IMG/VR virus record: IMGVR_UViG_3300017751_000068
Coordinates: 1-37,951 of that record
From: a virus
DNA: 37,951 nt
Strand: one strand, 5' to 3'
Shown here: in pieces, positions 33,969 through 37,951 of the stretch
Layout of the letters: every line of letters starts with the position of its first letter
Position numbering within the stretch: the first letter of the stretch is position 1
Program-made: the position numbers and the translations under genes
The notes under the pieces: generated by a model
The model's database searches: none
What the model saw: only the letters and a program-made list of their open reading frames with translations
What the model was told of the DNA's origin: nothing

Positions 33969-34060
33969 TGTTGAAAATGTTGATTTTATTTTTGAAAACA
34001 GAGTCATAAAAATAAATAATAATAAATATATATATAGAAAATGTCAAAAAATTTTCAACA
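33969..34060. repeat. AT-rich spacer with 10-bp inverted repeats (TGTTGAAAAT … ATTTTCAACA)
   Basis: TGTTGAAAAT at 33969-33978 is the exact reverse complement of ATTTTCAACA at 34051-34060; the 72 bp between are nearly all A/T. A second TGTTGA follows at 33979-33984. It lies directly upstream of the primase-helicase gene. It could be an operator, a structured leader or an AT-rich origin; nothing in the sequence decides. Confidence 0.45.
34019..34047 (-). promoter_or_regulatory. Candidate sigma-70-like promoter TTGACA-N17-TATTAT
   Basis: On the minus strand TTGACA (34047-34042) is followed after exactly 17 bases by TATTAT (34024-34019). It lies between the upstream terminator and the primase-helicase start at 33922, where a promoter would be useful. 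It is not of the Bacteroidota form, and the region is nearly all A/T, so the -10 match is weak evidence. Confidence 0.4.
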
Positions 34061-34069
34061 TTATTCACA

Positions 34070-34097
34070 TAAAAAAAGAGGGAGTGGGTCTCCCTCT
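34070..34097 (-). terminator. Rho-independent terminator (leftward)
   Basis: An 8-bp perfect stem (AGAGGGAG at 34077-34084 with CTCCCTCT at 34090-34097), 5-base loop, and on the minus strand a run of seven T at 34077-34071. It follows the 84-aa gene's stop (34117) and separates the recombination genes from the primase-helicase group. Confidence 0.9.
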
Positions 34098-34116
34098 TCG
34101 TCTAAGTGCTAGTGTT

Positions 34117-34371
34117 CTATAGGTCTAAGAGAACATCCTTTGATTTATCAGAAGATGTTGATTTTTCTCCATCCTTAACATAAGGCTCACTAAATGTTAA
34201 AGTCAATTTTGTTTCACCATTTCCAGTCTGACCTTTCCATGCTGCAATTTCTATTTCTTTACCATCTAGGGTAGTACCTGCTCCTTTTAGATCAGGTTGG
34301 TTTTCAGCCTTCTTATATTTATTAATAAAGAGGGTTGCTTTTCCGTTGGGGTGTACATACTTTTCACTCAT
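34117..34371 (-). CDS. DUF736 / SSB-like small DNA-binding protein
   Basis: An 84-aa protein with the pattern N-G-x-A-T-L-F-x-N-K (about residues 9-18), Q-PD (25-27), a DGKEIEIAAW strand (36-45) and GETKLTLTF (52-60). I recognise this as the small beta protein pattern of DUF736 and similar phage proteins. The Ser/Asp-rich tail ending KDVLLDL is like the acidic protein-interaction tails of single-stranded DNA binding proteins. Its place directly after an exonuclease and an annealing protein fits a ssDNA-binding role, which is an inference. It ends at a strong terminator. Confidence 0.6.
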   Translation of the reverse strand: MSEKYVHPNGKATLFINKYKKAENQPDLKGAGTTLDGKEIEIAAWKGQTGNGETKLTLTFSEPYVKDGEKSTSSDKSKDVLLDL

Positions 34372-34374
34372 AGT

Positions 34375-35169
34375 TTAAAAATTAAGGTTATATATTACAT
34401 TTCTTATGTCTTCTTTCTTGTCCTTGCCATGATAATTCTCATACATTTGGACGGCTCGTTCTACCTTTTGTTTTCCCTGGAGTATAGTTTCCTCACTCGT
34501 AGGGCAGACATAAATTTCATGGTAGAACTCACCAGTATTTCCGTACTCTTTTCTAGCCTTATCTATAGCTACAAAAGTCATTGATTTGCCTGTTAGGGTC
34601 TGATATATAAAAGCTTGAGTATCGTAAAAATATTTGTTCTTTCCTAGCCACACGAACTCTTCAATGGTCTTGGCTGAAGTTGTCTTTAAGTCAACCACTA
34701 TACCTTGGCTAACCAAGTCACATTTGCATTTGAATTGATGTCCGAAAATTTCTCCGATATAGGGTTCCTCTCTGAGAGCCTCCTTGTTAGTTATAAGTTC
34801 AGTTAATTGTTCGTTCCTACTGACTATCTCTTTAGCCATGTTCTCTATTAACAATGCCTCAGATTCTTTCAAGACAAAGTTCAGACCTTTCTCCTCCAAG
34901 AATTCTTTATAGGCCTTACCCCTAGTCTCTGTCGCAGACCATATGGGAAAGTCTTTTGCGAGCTCAGGCTCTAGAAGTAATTGATGAAAATATCGCCCTT
35001 TCACGAAATTCTCATTGTCAGGCTCTACCTTTCCAAACTGTTTAAAGGTAGAGGGTTGGAGGTTCTGAATGTTAGAGTTGGAAAGCCATTGCCTTCCAAA
35101 CTCTCCATAGTACTCCTTATCAATTCGAAGCTTATCAATGATCTGCTTTTTACTTAGTTTTTTCGCCAT
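34375..35169 (-). CDS. RecE-like PD-(D/E)XK exonuclease
   Basis: A 264-aa protein matching the RecE/DUF3799-type nuclease pattern: FVKGRYFHQLLLEP at 55-68 (the G-x-x-x-H-x-LLEP signature), CDLVSQGIVVDLKTT at 150-164 with active-site Asp151, Asp160 and Lys162, and the DTQAFIYQ helix (183-190), which corresponds to the QxxxY motif. It should chew one strand of linear double-stranded DNA to leave ssDNA for the neighbouring ERF protein. It overlaps the ERF gene by 20 bp, and 3 bp separate it from the SSB-like gene. Only part of full RecE length, as usual for phage versions. Confidence 0.87.
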   Translation of the reverse strand: MAKKLSKKQIIDKLRIDKEYYGEFGRQWLSNSNIQNLQPSTFKQFGKVEPDNENFVKGRYFHQLLLEPELAKDFPIWSATETRGKAYKEFLEEKGLNFVLKESEALLIENMAKEIVSRNEQLTELITNKEALREEPYIGEIFGHQFKCKCDLVSQGIVVDLKTTSAKTIEEFVWLGKNKYFYDTQAFIYQTLTGKSMTFVAIDKARKEYGNTGEFYHEIYVCPTSEETILQGKQKVERAVQMYENYHGKDKKEDIRNVIYNLNF

Positions 35170-35785
35170 CGTATATATCTTTTATGTGTTTCTCAGTTGT
35201 TATATTAAAGTCGTACTTCTTTTTCATGCTTCCTATAATAGTTTCAAAATCATTTCCGGCATCTCTATGCTCTATGACCTTGTGCAAAACTTCATACCAC
35301 TTGTCATCTCCTATGTCAAGGTTAACGACTGTAACATCTTTTTTCGGGACCATTTTTTTTGTTGGACCTAAATCCAATTGTTTCTTAGCATTTGTCTTGA
35401 CTTGGTCACCATATGCATCAGTATCTTTGTCGCTTATAATCCCAAGTTGTGAACACAAGGCGTACCTTCTTATATAAGTAATCCCTGAGCCAAACGCTTG
35501 GTAAAGATTTTGCCCCTTCATTTCTACTAGAGGAATATCTACAGTAGCTGAATCAGGCTCTCCACTTGCAACGTGGAATATTGTGGTTGTCAAGCATGAC
35601 TGCCCAGTATCTTTATTAGTTCCTAACTTCTGTGTAAATCCGAGCCCATGCTTTTGCATAAGAGGATTGATAGAGTGGATAATTTTAGTAAGGTCTACAT
35701 ACTTGTAGCCGTACCCATCGGTGTCTTTTAATAGCACTGGGCATTCTTGCTGAAATCCTGCGAGTGCTTTGTAATAGTTTTTCAT
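35150..35785 (-). CDS. erf: ERF family single-strand annealing protein
   Basis: A 211-aa protein of the ERF recombinase superfamily. Characteristic parts: YKYVDLTKIIHSINPLMQKH (about 27-46), then the hallmark QAFGSGITYIRRYALCSQLGI at about 96-116 followed by the acidic SDKDTDAYGD. The C-terminal 80 residues are variable and charged. ERF proteins form rings that anneal complementary single strands; together with the RecE-like nuclease next to it and the SSB-like protein this makes a complete phage recombination set. Start fixed by the downstream pattern and the ATGA overlap at the 3' end of the preceding gene (35782-35785). Confidence 0.92.
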   Translation of the reverse strand: MKNYYKALAGFQQECPVLLKDTDGYGYKYVDLTKIIHSINPLMQKHGLGFTQKLGTNKDTGQSCLTTTIFHVASGEPDSATVDIPLVEMKGQNLYQAFGSGITYIRRYALCSQLGIISDKDTDAYGDQVKTNAKKQLDLGPTKKMVPKKDVTVVNLDIGDDKWYEVLHKVIEHRDAGNDFETIIGSMKKKYDFNITTEKHIKDIYDGEKTK

Positions 35786-36189
35786 TTCTTGTTGGTTAAA
35801 TCATTTAATTTTTTGGACACCAATTCATGCTTAGTATTAAGCGTATTTCTAAGGGTCTTGTGTCCTTCTAAGACCTTCATAGATTTACTTCCGTTCATCT
35901 CATCACGAACCTTTAACTCAAGTCGCTCAAGATTATACTGATATTTTTTTAGTGATATGGTATACACGCCTACGAGCCATCCTTCCTTGAAATAGTCGTA
36001 CTGCTCCTCGGTAAGTTCTCTATAGAAGTTCATTCCTGAAGTCTCTATGCGAGTTGACTGGCTATCCCTAATTATTTTTACTCCCCTATACATATAAGAT
36101 TCAGAGGGAAAGGAGTTGATGCACTTACTGGAGTCGTGAGACTTAGCTTGTTGAAAGACCATATCTAAGTTTTCTTTAGTCAACAACAC
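35782..36189 (-). CDS. Hypothetical early protein
   Basis: A 135-aa protein without a recognised domain. The N-terminal half holds short strands (YMYRGVKIIRDSQSTRIET); the second half (about 65-135) is strongly helical and Lys/Glu/Leu-rich (NLERLELKVRDEMNG). It is coupled to the next gene by an ATGA overlap and overlaps the previous gene by 14 bp, so it belongs to the recombination operon. Confidence 0.72.
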   Translation of the reverse strand: MLLTKENLDMVFQQAKSHDSSKCINSFPSESYMYRGVKIIRDSQSTRIETSGMNFYRELTEEQYDYFKEGWLVGVYTISLKKYQYNLERLELKVRDEMNGSKSMKVLEGHKTLRNTLNTKHELVSKKLNDLTNKK

Positions 36190-36472
36190 TAAGCTTGTTA
36201 ATTACCTCTTGCAAGTCTGTGTCCTCCTCCAGTTGTTTCTCTATAGCTGAAACGCCATAGGTTATTGGAGACCTCTGAAGTTGAGAACCATTGTTTCTCA
36301 TGTACTGCATAATCATGGCAATAGTTAAGCCTCTTTTGGTGCATAAGTAAAACAAGGTCTGCCTTGCTAGTACTATCTCTCCGTTCTGAGTCTTTGAGAA
36401 GAACTCTTCTCTGCTCAGACCAGTATGCTTTAAGATGTTATCAATAAATTGATTGAATATATGTTCTTTCAT
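36176..36472 (-). CDS. DnaA C-terminal-like helix-turn-helix protein
   Basis: A 98-aa protein whose residues 20-85 recall domain IV of DnaA, the DNA-binding helix-turn-helix: IVLARQTLFYLCTKRGLT (33-50; compare the R-x-x-A-x-Y-L pattern), IAMIMQYMRNNG as the next helix, and SPITYGVSAIEKQL in place of the DnaA signature (D-H-[ST]-T-V-x-x-x-x-x-I). The DHTT signature itself is only partly kept, so it may bind a different site. No ATPase domain is present. Such stand-alone proteins could mark the phage origin or block host DnaA sites. Second gene of the leftward operon, ATGA-coupled to the 46-aa gene. Confidence 0.55.
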   Translation of the reverse strand: MKEHIFNQFIDNILKHTGLSREEFFSKTQNGEIVLARQTLFYLCTKRGLTIAMIMQYMRNNGSQLQRSPITYGVSAIEKQLEEDTDLQEVINKLSVVD

Positions 36473-36609
36473 TTTTTGAGTGTAACGTTAAGATTCTTTT
36501 GAGTTTTGGTTCTTATTTCTTGAATAAGATTAAAGGCTTGAACATAGCCTTGACTTTGGTAGTCATCGTCAAGGAATTTATCAAACGTAGGGTTGTTGGT
36601 TAATTGCAT
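36469..36609 (-). CDS. Small leader gene of the leftward operon (46 aa)
   Basis: ATG at 36609 opens a 46-codon frame whose TGA overlaps the next gene's ATG (ATGA at 36469-36472), a strong sign that it is translated. The product (MQLTNNPTFDKFLDDDYQSQ, then helical and basic) is unknown. It has the AT-rich leader AAATCTAAT…AAATCAAATG and a -7 box TAAATTTG upstream, so it is the first gene of the whole leftward replication/recombination transcript. Confidence 0.7.
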   Translation of the reverse strand: MQLTNNPTFDKFLDDDYQSQGYVQAFNLIQEIRTKTQKNLNVTLKK

Positions 36610-36622
36610 TTGATTTAATTAA

Positions 36623-36631
36623 ATTAGATTT
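36623..36631 (-). promoter_or_regulatory. AAATCTAAT leader element upstream of the leftward operon
   Basis: Minus-strand AAATCTAAT, the same core found before the genes at 2218, 4927 and 15780. Here it lies 13 bp before the ATG at 36609, with AATTAAATCAA filling the space up to the start. Likely part of the 5' untranslated region. Confidence 0.4.
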
Positions 36632-36634
36632 AAA

Positions 36635-36642
36635 CAAATTTA
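36635..36642 (-). promoter_or_regulatory. Candidate leftward -7 box (TAAATTTG)
   Basis: On the minus strand TAAATTTG fits TAnnTTTG and lies 25 bp before the ATG at 36609. No clear -33 TTG is at the usual distance, so it may need an activator; the tandem palindromes lie 64-104 bp further upstream. Confidence 0.5.
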
Positions 36643-36704
36643 AGGAATTATTTACTCTTATCCTAATCTTTACTTGGAAGTAATATAGTTGTGTTTTTTA
36701 CGTG

Positions 36705-36739
36705 TTCCCCTAATGGGAAGTTTTGTCCCCTAATGGGAA
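36705..36739. promoter_or_regulatory. Tandem palindromic operator-like sites
   Basis: TCCCCTAATGGGAA occurs twice, at 36706-36719 and 36726-36739, exactly 20 bp apart (about two DNA turns). Each copy is an inverted repeat, TCCC-CTAAT-GGGA; the first extends to TTCCC/GGGAA from 36705. GC-rich sites in an A/T-rich divergent intergenic region, equal helical phase, and overlap of the second copy with the expected -33 region of the rightward promoter (-7 at 36752) point to a dimeric regulator binding cooperatively. Confidence 0.7.
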
Positions 36740-36751
36740 AGTAAATTTTTT

Positions 36752-36759
36752 TACCTTTG
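36752..36759 (+). promoter_or_regulatory. Bacteroidota-type -7 promoter box (TACCTTTG), rightward
   Basis: TACCTTTG fits TAnnTTTG and lies only 4 bp before the ATG at 36764, so its transcript would be leaderless or nearly so. The -33 position (about 36729-36732) is covered by the second palindromic site, consistent with repression or activation there. Confidence 0.6.
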
Positions 36760-36763
36760 CTTT

Positions 36764-37012
36764 ATGGCAGATACTTTCTTAAAAAATAACCTATCAATCG
36801 TTATCTCTTTTTTAGTTGCAGTCTTTACTGCTGGAGGTGTATACTCTGAGTTTATGAGCATAAAGAATGAGCTTACTATGGTACACGAAAGACTAGACAA
36901 AAAGATTATTGTTATTAATGCTTTAGAGAATCGAATCTTTGATATTGAAAAGCAAATTGAATACGAGCGTGGCTTCATAGAGGCCACAAAAAAAAGGGAA
37001 CCTCATCCCTGA
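36764..37012 (+). CDS. Small membrane-anchored coiled-coil protein (spanin/holin-like build)
   Basis: An 82-aa protein, the only rightward gene in this part of the window. Residues 9-27 (NLSIVISFLVAVFTAGGVY) are a single membrane helix close to the N-terminus; residues 32-75 form a charged helix with heptad-like spacing (LTMVHERLDKKIIVINALEN), ending KKREPHP. This N-anchor plus coiled-coil plan is that of small phage lysis proteins such as inner-membrane spanins, and of some accessory membrane proteins; sequence alone does not decide. It has its own promoter and the tandem palindrome in front, so it is controlled apart from its leftward neighbours. Its stop codon lies inside the terminator hairpin of the opposing genes. 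Confidence 0.72.
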   Translation: MADTFLKNNLSIVISFLVAVFTAGGVYSEFMSIKNELTMVHERLDKKIIVINALENRIFDIEKQIEYERGFIEATKKREPHP

Positions 37013-37022
37013 GAATTCCCTT
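36988..37022 (-). terminator. Rho-independent terminator (leftward), overlapping the 3' end of the 82-aa gene
   Basis: Stem AAGGGAA (36994-37000) with TTCCCTT (37016-37022), extended inside by CTCA/TGAG (37002-37005 and 37010-37013) around a TCCC loop. On the minus strand it is followed by eight T (36995-36988). It ends the chain of small genes that starts beyond the right edge. The plus side has only TTCTTC, so rightward termination here would be weaker. Confidence 0.85.
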
Positions 37023-37042
37023 CTTCAATCAAACAAACAAAA

Positions 37043-37213
37043 CTATCTTTTACTCCAGTAAGCGTTATTCCATTTCATCTCCATTACTTGTAAATGTTTT
37101 TTAGTTTTCTCTAACTCTTTCCTCAATGCATTGTTGGAATGCCACAGGAAGTCTGGATCATTTCTATCTACTATTGGTTCTGTATTTTCTAAGTTCATCT
37201 CTGATTTGTTCAT
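37043..37213 (-). CDS. Small hypothetical protein
   Basis: A frame of 56 codons from ATG 37213 (a second ATG at 37198 would give 51). The longer upstream extension to 37285 is rejected because it would lie over 100 bp inside the neighbouring gene. The product has an acidic start (ENTEPIVDRNDPDFLWH) and a helical, basic end (KELEKTKKHLQVMEMKW). No known family. Last gene before the terminator at 36988-37022. Start choice uncertain. Confidence 0.5.
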   Translation of the reverse strand: MNKSEMNLENTEPIVDRNDPDFLWHSNNALRKELEKTKKHLQVMEMKWNNAYWSKR

Positions 37214-37430
37214 TCTTTTTATAAAGATAGATAATTTGTCTTGGTTTTGAAAGCGTAATCTTATACTTTGATTTCGCAGAAACATATTTGTTTCTCTTTA
37301 CCATCTCCTCTATCTGTTCTCTAATCTTTCTTTCATTGCTCATCAGATTAGACCAAAGCGTTTTTTGTCTACTCCTTTTTCTTTTCTTCTTTACTAGCTT
37401 TAGCTTTAGGAATCTTAGTATTTTTTTCAT
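37164..37430 (-). CDS. Small very basic protein
   Basis: An 88-aa, Lys/Arg-rich protein (KLKLVKKKRKRSRQKT near the N-terminus, then helices with EQIEEMVKRNKY and EQIRDELRKY). The ATG at 37430 overlaps the previous stop as ATGA, which supports this start over internal methionines at residues 30-31. The charge suggests nucleic-acid binding. It overlaps the following gene by about 50 bp. Confidence 0.58.
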   Translation of the reverse strand: MKKILRFLKLKLVKKKRKRSRQKTLWSNLMSNERKIREQIEEMVKRNKYVSAKSKYKITLSKPRQIIYLYKKNEQIRDELRKYRTNSR

Positions 37431-37672
37431 AATGTCTGATTTAAAATTAGTTCATACAAGTAATGCTCCTCCTCCAAATGTTGGACGGATAAAGCATCAT
37501 TAGTGCCGTCCTCCCTCAAGGAGACATGACGCACTCCTTCAGAGTCAAGGGTAGCCTCCACGAATATATCAATAAAGGCTCCTGCTCGTCTTCTGTACTT
37601 GGCTCTGATAATGAACGCAACATGCGTTTCATTGTAGCCTCTTCGAGTTCCAAAGTTCTTAATTATCTTCAT
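37427..37672 (-). CDS. Small hypothetical protein
   Basis: An 81-aa protein: a basic N-terminal half with beta pattern (HVAFIIRAKYRRRAGAFIDI) and an acidic helical end (LEEEHYLYELILNQ). Unknown family. It is linked on both sides by ATGA overlaps (37669-37672 and 37427-37430), so it is translated as part of a chain. Confidence 0.68.
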   Translation of the reverse strand: MKIIKNFGTRRGYNETHVAFIIRAKYRRRAGAFIDIFVEATLDSEGVRHVSLREDGTNDALSVQHLEEEHYLYELILNQTL

Positions 37673-37896
37673 CTGTTGTCTTGAGCGTGTTCACATATAT
37701 CTTCTTCCAATTGGTCATGGAGAAAGTCATAATAAAATTCTAAAGGAATTGTTTCTGAATCAATGTATGCCTCAGTAACCTCTAGTTCAGCATCAGGAGG
37801 ATTATCATAGTCTCCTCTATCCCAATAGTAAGTGTAGTCTACAGAGAGGGTGTACTCTTTTTCCACCCTCTGATATGTTCCTCTTAGCTTGTTCAT
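37669..37896 (-). CDS. Small acidic hypothetical protein
   Basis: A 75-aa, Asp/Glu/Tyr-rich protein (YTLSVDYTYYWDRGDYDNPP, a beta-like region, then FYYDFLHDQLEEDICEHA, a helix). Its strong negative charge recalls small early phage proteins that bind host enzymes or mimic DNA, but no family is recognised. ATGA overlaps couple it to both neighbours. Confidence 0.68.
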   Translation of the reverse strand: MNKLRGTYQRVEKEYTLSVDYTYYWDRGDYDNPPDAELEVTEAYIDSETIPLEFYYDFLHDQLEEDICEHAQDNR

Positions 37897-37951
37897 AATG
37901 TTTCTAATTGTAGCCTAATATACTCTCCGTTTCCATCAGTTTCTACATCAG
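37893..37951 (-). CDS. C-terminal end of a small gene cut by the window edge
   Basis: The minus strand is open from the window edge to a TGA at 37895-37893, giving the last 18 residues DVETDGNGEYIRLQLETL. The stop overlaps the next ATG (ATGA), the same arrangement as the two junctions that follow, which is why I take it as a real gene end. Confidence 0.6.
   Translation of the reverse strand, partial: DVETDGNGEYIRLQLETL

Noticed and set aside
35138-35477. Hydrophobic plus-strand frames that look like membrane proteins
   Set aside because: They are antisense to Lys/Asp-rich ERF and exonuclease genes; the complement of such codons gives Phe/Leu/Ile-rich nonsense frames.
36751-36987. 78-codon minus-strand frame opposite the 82-aa membrane protein
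   Set aside because: The plus frame has a promoter, membrane helix and coiled coil; the minus frame is only its shadow and runs into the divergent control region.
37038-37045. Minus-strand TAGTTTTG, a match to the -7 consensus
   Set aside because: It lies at the end of a leftward gene and directly before a terminator, with no gene to express; probably chance.
37214-37285. Longer N-terminus for the gene at 37043-37213
   Set aside because: It would overlap the upstream 88-aa gene by more than 120 bp, while that gene's start is supported by an ATGA junction.
1-37951. tRNA genes, CRISPR arrays, insertion sequences, integrase or attachment sites
   Set aside because: None was recognised by eye on either strand; tRNAs could be missed without a folding search, but no cloverleaf-like intergenic space large enough was noticed.

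Overview
This window looks like part of a lytic, podovirus-type marine phage whose host is probably a member of the Bacteroidota (Flavobacteriia-like). Evidence for that host: the DNA is AT-rich and there are essentially no Shine-Dalgarno sequences; AT-rich leaders lie directly before start codons; several intergenic spaces carry the Bacteroidota -7 promoter element TAnnTTTG; and the replication protein has the VirE_N/BT4734-like N-terminus common in that phylum. The gene order and the look of the tail proteins resemble uncultured marine podoviruses and, more loosely, crAss-like phages. No integrase, phage repressor of a known family, tRNA, CRISPR array or insertion sequence was seen. Terminase, DNA polymerase and RNA polymerase are not in the window, so it is a genome fragment cut inside the portal gene on the left and inside a small gene on the right.

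Left two thirds (2-29310, all rightward) is the virion module: portal (5' end missing), putative scaffold, major capsid protein ending at a strong terminator, a conserved 250-aa protein, a small beta-rich candidate decoration protein with its own promoter and terminator, two head-tail connector candidates, a 1908-aa tail nozzle/muzzle-like protein, a cysteine-rich repeat fibre-like protein, a GT60-like glycosyltransferase, another tail-associated protein, a GNAT-like acetyltransferase, two internal virion protein candidates, and a 2859-aa polyvalent ejection-type protein with a zincin HExxH motif. A 57-aa SxAQR-type protein, too short for ordinary ORF calling, closes the module.

Right third (29300-36609, leftward) is the replication and recombination module. 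In transcription order it has a hidden 46-aa leader gene, a DnaA-C-terminal-like helix-turn-helix protein, an unknown protein, an ERF annealing protein, a RecE-like PD-(D/E)XK exonuclease, a DUF736/SSB-like protein, a terminator and AT-rich spacer, a primase-helicase, an SNF2-like helicase, a hidden 44-aa gene, a VRR-NUC nuclease, two unknown proteins, and a hidden 28-aa membrane peptide. Many of these genes overlap by ATGA or a few bases, which suggests translational coupling. The two modules converge and overlap by 11 bp at 29300-29310.

The region 36610-36763 is a divergent control region. It has a leftward -7 box, a rightward -7 box, and between them two identical 14-bp palindromic sites spaced exactly 20 bp apart, which look like a tandem operator. 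The rightward promoter serves one small membrane/coiled-coil protein. Beyond it, another leftward chain of small unknown genes (37896 down to 37043) runs into a terminator. The most unusual points are this tandem operator, the Bacteroidota-type promoters placed almost on top of start codons (possible leaderless mRNAs), the glycosyltransferase inside the tail operon, the cysteine-rich tail proteins, and the giant protein with its own protease motif and repeated linkers.
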